Below the pieces are notes generated by a model, which ran no database searches, was not told the origin of the DNA, and saw only the letters and a program-made list of their open reading frames with translations. This document shows positions 22,527 to 31,618 of a DNA stretch of 64,000 nt, one piece after another. Where the stretch lies: NCBI GenBank assembly GCA_033182465.1, contig CP137324.1:1798001-1862000 (forward strand). The letters run 5' to 3'. A program made the translations under genes and the position numbers. How positions within the stretch are numbered: position 1 is the first letter of the stretch; each line of letters begins with the position of its first letter. Origin of the DNA: Sanghuangporus weigelae. Taxonomy: Eukaryota; Basidiomycota; Agaricomycetes; Hymenochaetales; Hymenochaetaceae.

Positions 22527-23490
22527 GATCGTAAGTGCTTATGGGCACTGCTGGTGGTGAATAGGATGGTGGTGGTGGATTCTCTGGCGCTTGGGTTGCT
22601 ACTGAACCACTTGCTGGTACTGCAGGTACTGTTGGTACTTGGATGATAACCGTTCGAGGTGGGGTTCTGAGTAAGAATGGCCTTCGTGATGTTTCTTCGT
22701 CTGAGGACACTGATTCGTCAGAACTCTGTTCCTGTTGGGCTCTCTCTCTTGGTAGAAAGTATTCCCAGCGTTGTGCTGCCTGAGCTACTTCTCGAATTCG
22801 TTGAGCGTGTTCGAGTATGTTCCTTGAGGTAGTTTCGGTTGTCTGTACCGATGTGAGTATAGCTGCGTAGGTGCGTTGACTCGACTCGATTGTTTGTCCT
22901 AGTTGGAGTAGGGCTTCTCGCAGGTTATGGATGTCTTGAACAATCCTTGGTTGATCTAGAGCTGTCCTGTTAAGCTCTCCGACTCTCGTCTCGATTGTCT
23001 GTAGTTGTTGTTCCTGAGCAGTAATCCTGTTTCGGATAGCGTTGAGCTCTCGGTCAAGTACTCCGTTTCCGTCTATGACCCGATGATTGAGTGCTCCTGC
23101 TGCTCGATCCAATTCCAGAGTATATCTCTCTAGAGCTGCTACTTGTGCTCCAATTCTTTGAGTAGTTGCTTCTAGTGCTTCGAATCGATCTCCTACTGCT
23201 GTCGCGTATGCTCCGGTTGGTAGACTGTTTGACTGCCCCGTGTTTGCAGTTCGTTCTTCCAGTCTTTCAACCCTTTCTTGTAGCCTTCTGATCACTGGTG
23301 GATACAATATGCTGTGGTTCGTTGTCGCGTATAGTATGTCGTGATCGCTTTCCAGACTACGTAGCCTGTTGGTGATATGTTGAACTCGTTCGTCGAGGGA
23401 TCTAGGTGTGAACCTCGTTTGATTATCGTTCGCCCGTTCGTTCGTTCGATGACCGTTACTTCTGTTGTTGGCGTTTCCTGATCGGTTCAT
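22456..23490 (-). CDS. Leader ORF 2 of gypsy-1 (344 aa, coiled coil, unknown)
   Basis: An open frame upstream of gag encodes an Arg/Asn/Thr-rich N-terminus and a long predicted coiled coil (ITNRLRSLESDHD ... RLQERVERLEERT ... NAIRNRITAQEQQLQTIETRVGEL). A Pro-rich tail follows (PENPPPPSYSPPAVP), which includes a PPPPSY late-domain-like motif. Its start codon overlaps the stop of the preceding 83-aa ORF (ATGA at 23487-23490) and its end overlaps the gag start. The chain of overlaps suggests termination-reinitiation or leaky scanning; that is inference. No homologue is recognised. It might be a structural partner or an N-terminal extension of Gag made separately. Confidence 0.6.
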   Translation of the reverse strand: MNRSGNANNRSNGHRTNERANDNQTRFTPRSLDERVQHITNRLRSLESDHDILYATTNHSILYPPVIRRLQERVERLEERTANTGQSNSLPTGAYATAVGDRFEALEATTQRIGAQVAALERYTLELDRAAGALNHRVIDGNGVLDRELNAIRNRITAQEQQLQTIETRVGELNRTALDQPRIVQDIHNLREALLQLGQTIESSQRTYAAILTSVQTTETTSRNILEHAQRIREVAQAAQRWEYFLPRERAQQEQSSDESVSSDEETSRRPFLLRTPPRTVIIQVPTVPAVPASGSVATQAPENPPPPSYSPPAVPISTYDHVDNRPEGASTGAATTDSSDTTL

Positions 23491-23738
23491 GAACTTCGTT
23501 TCTCGCCTGATGCTTCAGGGTTATTGTTCCTTGGTGCTGTTAACCAAGTAGTTCCTTTCTCGTCGAATGTAGCAATAGTGGAAGGGACTGCTGCTACTTT
23601 CGTGGTTGTTGTTTGCGTGCTCCCAACTGCAGGGCTACCAGATGCCTTTGCTATTAGGTACACTTCGTCGTTGTAGGGGTTATGATAGTAGATATGTGAT
23701 TTAAGTGAATCGGGTTTGTCGTTCTCCAGGATGTGCAC
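23487..23738 (-). CDS. Leader ORF 1 of gypsy-1 (83 aa, unknown)
   Basis: This is the first ORF after the 5' LTR (151 bp from its edge). It starts MHILENDKPDSL. The middle is Thr/Val/Ala-rich and the end is basic. It ends in an ATGA overlap with the next ORF. It is short with no domain, so it may be a regulatory upstream ORF rather than a functional protein. Confidence 0.4.
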   Translation of the reverse strand: MHILENDKPDSLKSHIYYHNPYNDEVYLIAKASGSPAVGSTQTTTTKVAAVPSTIATFDEKGTTWLTAPRNNNPEASGEKRSS

Positions 23739-23889
23739 TTGTCCTGAGGATTCGATATGGGTACTAGTCTCGAAACTAATGACGTCGATAGGGACTTGAG
23801 GTCAACGGTCCTCGCCTCGATAAAACACTAGCCAAGAACCTTGCCCGTGAGAGGTGGTGGTAAAACTAGCGAGTGATCTTTCGATCCAA

Positions 23890-25401
23890 TGTTAGGGAGT
23901 AGGCCCGGGGTTACACCGGTTTGATCCTTTTGCCTAAGCAGCGGTGTGTTGTGCAGAGGTGATCTTATCTACCCACGTCTGGCTGTACCACGCGGTCCCT
24001 TACTAGCCTTCCTAGTCACGGTCCGAGTTATGGATGCTTTCAGATACGAGGTAATAGTAAAGCAGATTGGGATTTCCAAGAGGCGTGATAGTACAAAGCA
24101 CACAGTAATAGCTCGCTGTAGGGCAAGCTTTACACCAGTGTGTTAAGAGGATCGAAAGATGGGGAAATGAGGGCCTAATCCTACAACTATTTATGCTCCC
24201 AGATATTCCATTTTCCGTCCTATTTCTTACTCATCCTGTCTCCACTTTACTCCACTTTCCTCCACCATTACATCTGTTCCTTTGTCATCCTGCTGCGCTT
24301 CGCTCCACTTTGCTCCAATCTTTGTAAGGTCGTCTCCACTATGACAGAATTCTTTGGAGTTGCTGACTGAGACAATAGAGGTGGTGCTCCGATATGGAAT
24401 GCTCCACTGTCAGTACTCCATAACGATGTCATTGCCGTCATTGAGTGGCATCTTTGCTCTTGGAGCGATGTAGGCTGCTCGGTATGTGATCCTTCGGAAT
24501 TCATCTCGAGGTCCAGCGAGGGTAAGCATAACTCGCACGTCAGTGTTAAGGTGTCGGGTCGGTGTAGAGTATGGTCCAAGGCATATCATGAACTGCATAA
24601 GCTCTGCTGGTGGGTTCTGCTGGGTTCTGGTGACTAGCCATGCTTTGCCTTCGTATCGTATATCTCGAATGTAGCGCCATATCCTTCGTTGTATAAGGAG
24701 TTGTAATTGCTTGGTTTCCAGGTTCGCATCTCTCGGTAAATAAAGGTTTGCCTGTATCGTAGATGCTGGACATGGTGTGTGCAACTCCGGTCTATACCAT
24801 CCAATCATTCTCCAAGTTATCGGGTTCGCAGTTCGAGGGGTCCGAGTTGTGATCGTGAGTTCCTCTCGTTTCTTGGGTACTATTGGGCTTGGTGGATTGG
24901 AATGCATTGTATCCTGAAGGTGTCGCTCGGTTTTGATGTGACAGTCACGCGTACCAACCGTTGCCGTGCATACTAAGTAGTATACTTCATAAAGGACCAT
25001 GTAAACTCGTGCACAGACTTGACAGTGCTGAAATGCCAGTGAGGTCTCCATAAACCTTATTAGCCTTTAGCCTTTTAGCGTTTAGGCTTTAGTAGTTGTG
25101 CTTCTGGACTTCTAAGAAGTTTGATCGCTTCTTTTGATCGAGGTCGCTCTGGTTGCTTGGTCGGCGGCGTTAGAGTGGTAGTCCGCGGTAATAGGCGGTC
25201 GGCGGTGTTAGCTGTTAGCGGGATTACGTATCCGCTTCGGTGCTTCTAGCGCTCGGGTGGTAACGGGTTACTATTGCCTAGGCCGCTCGATTGCTTGGGC
25301 CTTTGATAGCTGGCTTGGTTACCGGTCGCGTTTGGAAAGCTGATCGTGTAGATCTGTTGATCGCGTTGATCCTGATGCGAGATTTTGAGCGGATCCTTTC
25401 A
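23890..25401 (-). repeat. 5' LTR of gypsy-1 (1512 bp)
   Basis: This is the promoter LTR for the element, since coding runs on the - strand. It has the same sequence and ends as 13112-14623. Immediately inside it (- strand from 23888) is TGGATCGAAAGATCACTCG, a TGG-starting stretch in the primer-site position; I could not match it to a specific tRNA. It also holds the second copy of the LTR ORF (24410-25051). Confidence 0.95.
24410..25051 (-). CDS. LTR-encoded ORF of gypsy-1 (213 aa), 5' LTR copy
   Basis: The frame is identical to that at 13632-14273 as far as I can read. This copy lies in the transcribed 5' LTR and on the sense strand, so if an LTR promoter lies upstream of 25051 it would be the first ORF on the element RNA. 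No domain is recognised. Confidence 0.4.
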   Translation of the reverse strand: METSLAFQHCQVCARVYMVLYEVYYLVCTATVGTRDCHIKTERHLQDTMHSNPPSPIVPKKREELTITTRTPRTANPITWRMIGWYRPELHTPCPASTIQANLYLPRDANLETKQLQLLIQRRIWRYIRDIRYEGKAWLVTRTQQNPPAELMQFMICLGPYSTPTRHLNTDVRVMLTLAGPRDEFRRITYRAAYIAPRAKMPLNDGNDIVMEY

Positions 25402-26092
25402 TGGACAGGTCGGAAGAAGGATCAGGGATGTCAGAATAAGGTAATAGGAATAACTAATGAACAAACTAAGAGTCTGTATGATGTTGGGGTGGATAAACAA
25501 GGGATTGGGACAGGTATAAGTGACGATAATAGATGAAAAGAAAAAGAAAAGGAAAATAAATATACGTGCGTTCTCTAACACACTCCCTGAAGGCCTCTAG
25601 ATCTGTTAGTCAACATTTAACACAGCTAGGGACCATTCCAAAGTGTCTGGGCCTACCAGACAGTTGTATACCTCACTTCCATGATGTACTATAAGGTGCA
25701 CTCCATTCCTTGGCCACATCTGAAGTGGCCTCTAAAGCTTGGACTCCTGTTTGGTGTAGCGCATAGCATTATTCTGAGATTGGCAGGCAGTATTGTACAT
25801 CAGGAAAACAGTCCAAACTATCTACAGCTACCCACAGCTATCACAGCTACTTACCACTATAGGCCACTATATAGCAGCCTATAGTGATGAGTAGCTTTGG
25901 TAGTTGTGGATAGCTGTGGGTAGTTTGGACTATTTTCCTGATGCTACATACTTTACCAGTGTCCAACACACTGACTGGTGCACCAGCTATCTGAGTGACT
26001 CCAACAGTCCTAAGGAGTATATACAACACAATTCGATACCTTAGTAGGATGCACCCGAGACTTTGTACATAAACAAGCTCACACCATTTCAC
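25402..26092. other. Sequence between gypsy-1 and copia-2; possible LTR edge at 25577
   Basis: Together with 13047-13111 this was one continuous stretch before gypsy-1 landed. Around 25571-25585 the order is TCTCTAACA then CACTCCCTGAAGG. That resembles the inner edge of a - strand copia-like 3' LTR (CTAACA) followed by a complement of a purine tract, so a decayed third copia-like element may lie here. On the - strand, 25600-25790 has a partly open frame but no motif I trust. A small palindromic MITE sits at 25798-25943. Confidence 0.35.
25798..25943. mobile_element. Small palindromic MITE S, copy S1 (146 bp)
   Basis: The ends CATCAGGAAAACAGTCC and GGACTATTTTCCTGATG are inverted repeats. The inverted similarity runs on through CAAACTATC and CACAGCTATC almost to a central CACTATATAG block, so the whole unit folds into one hairpin. 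A diverged second copy is at 40312-40446. It has no coding capacity. Target duplication is not clear. Confidence 0.7.
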
Positions 26093-26278
26093 TGTTAGAT
26101 CACACAAGTCCAGCAATAGACTACTGAGTCCAGTGGTGAGTACACTTGATGTAGAGTACTCACCAATGGACTGTGCCGCTTTTACAGAATATTACATAAT
26201 ATCACATGATCAAGAAAGCAATATAAACAGAATAAGAAACAACAAAATACTAATAGCATCAGAATCACACTTCTAATA
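26093..26278 (-). repeat. 3' LTR of copia-2 (186 bp)
   Basis: On the + strand it runs TGTTAGATCACAC ... CTTCTAATA. It is the one-module form with a small internal loss relative to the 200-bp LTR. The neighbouring tract (CTCTCTCCTGATCTGACAC) is the complement of the purine tract. Confidence 0.88.
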
Positions 26279-26798
26279 CTCTCTCCTGATCTGACACTTC
26301 TTCCTTCAACATAATCCCAGCATCCTACACATCTCTTGCACCTTCACTCTTTTCAGTGCTTTGGTCATAATGTCAGCTGGCATGGTCTGAGTAGGCAAGT
26401 AATGCACATTGATATGACCAGCCTCTACAACATCTCTTAACCAGTAGAAGCGCAGATCTAGGTGTTTCATGCATCCATGATGCTTAGGATTGTTTGCCAC
26501 AGACAGAGCAGACTGGTTATCAATGTACAGGGAAGAGAGTGCATCAAACTTGTAGCCAAACTCTGTAAACAGATTTCTAAGCCACATAATCTCTTGTCCT
26601 GCACTGACAGCAGCAATGTATTCTGCTTCAGTGGTGGACAGAGTCACAAAGGGCTGCAACTTGCTAGCCCAGCTGATAGCACCAGTTCCCATCTTGACAA
26701 CCATCCCACTTGTGGAGCACCTGTTGTCCTCATTTCCTCTATGGCCAGCATCACAGAAGGTAGTGAACAGCTCAGGGGACTTAGAATCAGGTGCATAA

Positions 26799-27007
26799 TA
26801 TTAAGAGTTGAAAACAGGTGACCGGCCAGACTAGAGATTGAACCTAGGATCTCCTAAGTATATACCAGATGCTTTCACCACTAAGCTATCTAGCCAGGTT
26901 AATCACTTAGGTTGGCATTACCAGCCTATGAGTTCAGGGTCCAAATTGCAACTTAGGCAGGGAATAACTCATAGTCTGAGTAAGCTGAGGATTACATAAT
27001 CCTAACA
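26799..27007 (-). repeat. 209-bp LTR-like insertion carrying a tRNA-like sequence
   Basis: The insertion lies inside copia-2, absent from copia-1 at the same place, and is flanked by CATAA on both sides (26794-26798 and 27008-27012). On the - strand it starts TGTTAGGATTATG and ends CTCTTAATA. That resembles the TGTTAG...CTAACA ends and 5-bp duplication of copia-type LTRs. Near its 3' end is a 72-nt tRNA-like block. A tRNA-headed SINE would have the tRNA at its 5' end, which is not the case here. It could be a TRIM-type mini-LTR or a SINE-like unit. Confidence 0.6.
26824..26895 (-). tRNA. tRNA-like sequence (probably a repeat-borne relic)
   Basis: The - strand folds as a 72-nt cloverleaf: acceptor GGCTAGA paired with TCTGGCC, D stem GCTT/AAGC, T stem CTAGG/TCTAG with TTCAATC loop. 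It contains box A (TAGCTTAGTGG) and box B (GGTTCAATCTC). The anticodon arm is weak (wobble pairs) and the loop lacks U33, so a functional tRNA is doubtful; taken literally the anticodon would be UAU. The polymerase III promoter boxes look intact, so it could still be transcribed. It sits inside the 209-bp insertion. Confidence 0.45.
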
Positions 27008-30000
27008 CATAAGTCAGCCTGAAATCCTTTGTGCCCTGTAGATAGTGACATAAATGCTTTGCTGCCTTCCAATGAGTTGGACCAGGATTGGAACTGAAGC
27101 GTCCTAAGACACCAACTGCATAAGCAATGTCTGGCCTAGTAGCTATAGCCAGATACATAGGTGCACCAACCAATTGCTTGTAGGGCACTTGCTTCATGTA
27201 TTCAGTCTCTGCAGGGGTCTTAGGAGCCATGTCCTTGCTGAGCTTCTGCTCAGGGAGAGGAGTAGTGACAGTGCCACAGTTGTTTATAATGAAGCGCTTT
27301 AGCACATCAATAATATACTGTCTCTGTGACAGACTGATAGAGTGCTTAGAGTGGTCTCTCTCAATGTGGACTCCTAGTAGGAATGAGGTTGGGCCTAGTT
27401 CATGCAGTTTGAAGTGCTTGGCCAGCTCATCTCTGATAGACTCATACTGCTGCTTAGACTTTGCAGCAATGGTCATGTCATCAACATAGACTGGAATGAT
27501 GATGCGCACTTCATCCCTGCTATACACCCAAATGCTGTAATCACAGCACACTAACTTGAAGTCCATGCTCTTCATCACTGAATCAAGCTTCTTGTGCCAT
27601 TGATGGCCAGCCTGCTTAAGGCCATAGATAGACTTGATTAGCTTGAGAACAAATCCAGGGCTAAAGTAGTCATCAAAACCTTCAGGCTGGGTCATGTAGA
27701 CATCATGCTCCATCTCACCATTGAGGAAAGCAGTGGAGATGTCAACACTGTACAGCTCAAGGTCCTCAAATGCAGCCAATGCTAGAATAGCTCTAAGTGC
27801 AGCCCACTTGGTTGTAGGAGCAAATACCTGAGAGAACTCAAGTCCTGGCTGCTGTGAGAAGCCCTTGGCCACCAGCCTTGCCTTGTACATGTCTACAGGT
27901 CCATCTGCCTTGTGCTTGAGCTTGAACACCCATCTGCAACCAATTGGCTTTCGGTGCTAATGCAGGATTAGAGGACATCTATCTGTCTTATGAGGATGCT
28001 CTGGAATATGCATTTCAGACATCTCATTGCACTGAACATGTGTTTTCTGCACAAGGTGTGCAACAAAGGACACCCTGATGCAGACCTCTAGGAGAAGGCA
28101 GCCATGGAGGAATTCATCAGTCTGACTGAGAATGGCACATTTGAGCCAGTCAGACTGCCTCCTGGCAGAAATCCATCAGGCCAGCAAATATCAGTGCTTC
28201 AGCTTGCAACTCCTCTTCTGACATGATGTCCAGTTCATCAGGTGAATCACTGTCCATCTCAACATCCTGCTCTGGCTGCTCTACAACATCTGGCTGAGCT
28301 GCAGAGTCAGAATCAGAAGCAGTGTCAGGAGCAGTGTCAGATGCAGAGTTGAAGTTGAAGCACCGTGGTGCAACAGGAGAGCCTGACACATGTCTAGGAA
28401 GGTGCTTTCCAACATAGTCCACATCCCACTAGCCAGTAGTATGATATCTAACTGGCCTCCACATTGGATCTGGCCATCAGGGAGAAGTAGGCCTTTGTCT
28501 CTTTGAGGCTTGCTCAGATGGCAGTGGTGAAGTAGTGTGTTCACACTTTAGGGGATGAGTAGCTGGTGGTGAAGAAGGATGATGTGAAGGACCATGTGGT
28601 GGAGGACTAGGTGATGGATTAGGTGGAGGACTGGGTGTAGGTGTAGGTGTAGGCATAGGAGGATCCGCTAGATGTCCAGGAGCAGGTGGAGGAGGAGGAG
28701 CTGGCAGAACATCAATAGCATCCTCTACTCCCTCCTGTTCTGGCAGGTCTTCTGTCTGTGCAGGCATATTCACCCTCAGGTCAACTGGGTTTCTAGATGT
28801 ACCAGGGAACACTCTCTCATCAAACTGAGCAGAGTCACTAATAACTTCCTTCCTGGTAAGAGGACTCCAGAACAGCCAGCCTTTATAATTTGAGGGATAG
28901 CCTAGGAACACACATTTCTATGTGTGGGACTGTAGCTGCTTGTGTTGGTCTTTCTTCACAAGCACATAGGAGGTGCACCCAAATATATGCAAGTGAGAGA
29001 CATCTGGCTTTGACTGATACCAGAGCTCATAGGGTGTACTGGCAGACACTGCAGAGGTGGGAGAGCAGTGTGCACATGCACAAATGCTGCCACTGCATCC
29101 CACCAGAAGTTAGAGGGCAGATGTGCTTCATTAAGCATAGTAGTGATGCCCTCTGCAAGTGTCCTGTTGGCACGCTCTGCAATACCATTCTGATGAGGTT
29201 CATCTCTAATAGTGTGCTGCTTGTAAATGCCTGCAGTAATGCAGAACTGGTCCCATTCCTTAGACATATACTCTCCACCTTTATCATCACGAGTGGCCTT
29301 GATCTTCACTCCCAATTGATTCTCTGCATAGGCCTTAAATTGCTTGAAGGCAGCAAATACATCACTCTTCTTCTTCAAAGGGAGAACAGCCCAGTAGTGA
29401 CTGTAATCATCAATAAAGGTGATCCAATACTTGAAGCCATGTCTAGACTGGACAGGCAATGGACCATGAACATCAGAGTGAACCAATTGGAGAAGACCAG
29501 AAGCTCTATGAGATGCGAGTTTGGAGATATTAGACCTATGCTGCTTATCAGCAATGCAAGGTTCACAGATAGGATCTGGAGTGCTCTTAGACTTGACAAC
29601 CATTCCCTTGACTAACTCCTATTCACATCACTATGATTAAGGTGTGCAAAGCGCCTGTGCCAAAGTGTAGTGTCAAGTGGACAGGTGCTTGTGAATGCAG
29701 CATAAGCAATGGTGGGGATAATGTGGCCATTGAGAGTTGCTGCATTGTTGGGAGTGATGTTTGCAGTGAACAGGACTGATCCATGATGATGGAAAAGCAT
29801 TTTGTTATGATAAATGGTGACAACATATAATTTGGAACAAGTCAAATACAGGACTGAGAGGAGATTGTTTCTAAGATCAGGAACATGCAGTACACGCTCA
29901 AATTCAAGTAACTGTCCAGGTTTGCCACCAACTATAGGCTGAAAGTGCACTGTACTAATGCCAACTGAATAAATAACTTGATTGTTGGCCAAACGAATAG

Positions 30001-30185
30001 GGGTATGATTTGTTGAGTATTTGGTGAACCAATGATGATGTGGAGTCATGTGGCAAGTGGCACCTGTGTCAACAATCCAGTCAGTTCCTGCATCTGGGAT
30101 AAGAGGTGAATGAAGATTGGTGAAGTCAAGAGCACTTGCATTGCCAGCAAATTCAGCAGATTCAGCAGATTCATCTTGAGCAATA

Positions 30186-30854
30186 CAGGCATTTACCAGT
30201 CCTTTGAACACCCAATACAGATACACTCACCTAGCTCACCACACAAGATTTATAACTTTCAAGTACATATTCTGATAGCCCTTGACGAGGGCAACATTTA
30301 CAAATTTTTTCAAGCTGTAAATTGTACAGGAAAAATAATTATTGGTGAAAGAAAAAAGATACAAGAATGTCACAAAAACCACTCCTTTGAACACCGTATG
30401 ACATTAGAATTTGCCATCACAGCGGTGGTTCTTGGTACAGCAAAATACAACCGCTGATCTTAGCATGTAAAAATTCCTCCTCCCATCTGTCACACTTTCT
30501 GTTTGTTTTCCCTGCATTAATTTGTAAAGTAACTGTTTTCTTTTCAAACTTTGCACAGATGCACCCATGGTGATACTTTAGTGATATGTACAGCTATCTT
30601 CTATGTAAATAGGCCAGAACAAGCTCAAGAGCAATTGTTGCAAGTTAAACTCAACTAAATATAACCAAATTAGCCAGTGCATAATTTCTCTACACTGAAC
30701 ACCTCACTCAAATCTTCTGAAATTTGGCATTATAATTGGTACATATTCTCTGCATCTGTGTGATTTTTTTTTTGTGACAAGGGAAGAAGAATTGAGGGAG
30801 AAAATTTGAGTGTTCAAAGGAACGGGTACTGTTTAAAGGACCGATAAATGACTG
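30186..30854. mobile_element. Mariner-type MITE M, copy M2 (669 bp)
   Basis: It occupies exactly the same TA site of the copia coding region as M1 in copia-1, with the same ends (CAGGCATTTACCAGTCC here on the + strand). The two are close to identical along their length. Shared position means one ancestral insertion that was copied along with the copia element, not two events. Confidence 0.85.
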
Positions 30855-30921
30855 TATGGGCCTTCTGGCTCTTCCAGCCTCTCCTCCTCTTCTCTTCCCT
30901 GTTTCTCTTAGCCCTGGCATG

Positions 30922-31174
30922 TGTTAGAAGTGTGATCCCTGACACTCTTACTATTTTATAGTTTATTGTTCTGTTTCTATTCTTCCTTATGTCCGCTTTC
31001 TTGATCATGTGATGCTTATGTAATCCCCTGTAAAAGCGGCACAGTCCATTGGTGAGTTCTCTACATCAAGTGTACTCACCACTGGACTCAGGTATGTAGT
31101 TAGACTGTTAATATTACATCAAGTGTACTCACCACTGGACTCAGTGGTCCCTTGCTGGATTTGTGTGTTCAACA
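30922..31174 (+). repeat. Solo copia LTR inside copia-2 gag (253 bp)
   Basis: It runs TGTTAGAAGTGTG ... GTTCAACA, and is the two-module form like the 3' LTR of copia-1. It is flanked by GCATG on both sides (30917-30921 and 31175-31179), so it is a genuine separate insertion that later lost its body by LTR-LTR recombination. It lies opposite in orientation to copia-2. Confidence 0.9.
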
Positions 31175-31618
31175 GCATGTGCATCCTTAGAAGCTGCCTA
31201 CTTCATATGGCAGTTCTCCTCAGTGTGCTTAGAAATGCCACAGAATGTGCAAGTGATATTTTGAGAAGAGATGGGCTTAGCAGTACTACTGGTGGATGTA
31301 AACATAGCCTGGGGCTGAAGCTGGACGCGCTCTTGACAGTTCTGCTGCTCTTGAGCAAATGCTTCCTTGAGGTCATTCCACTTGAATTCCTTCATAAGGA
31401 GCACTGCAGAGCAGAAGGAGGCATAGTCCTCAGGAAGAGCACGTATTAGGCATGCACATGCAAGCTCATTCTCAAACTCCTCAAGCTTGAGAGTGGTAGA
31501 ACGAGTGCTTCTGATCTTGTGCAATGCTAGCTCAACCCTGCTCACCAGGTTGGTGAGAGACTCATCCTCCTTCTTGATGATGTTAAAGAACTCATCATAG
31601 GCATTAAAGCGTGTGCGC

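Larger units (their letters stand above)
13112..25401 (-). mobile_element. Ty3/gypsy chromovirus gypsy-1, looks whole and very recent
   Basis: The element is 12,290 bp with 1512-bp LTRs and a perfect 5-bp target duplication TGGAC (13107-13111 and 25402-25406). Reading the - strand, the parts are: 5' LTR, leader, two small overlapping ORFs, Gag, Pol with C-terminal chromodomain, a further ORF, a G-rich polypurine tract (AGGGGGGGTGTAG, just inside the 3' LTR) and the 3' LTR. By eye I saw a single difference between the two LTRs (about 14488 versus 25266), so the insertion is very young. Gag and Pol are open throughout. Chromodomain-bearing gypsy elements are the Chromoviridae clade, common in fungi. 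Unusual baggage: an ORF within each LTR, an ORF after pol, and an antisense spliced-looking small ORF. It inserted into sequence just right of copia-1. Confidence 0.95.

Noticed and set aside
28890-29615. 241-codon + strand ORF in copia-2
   Set aside because: It is antisense to the integrase region and is mirrored by a similar antisense frame in copia-1; it follows from codon use of the real gene.
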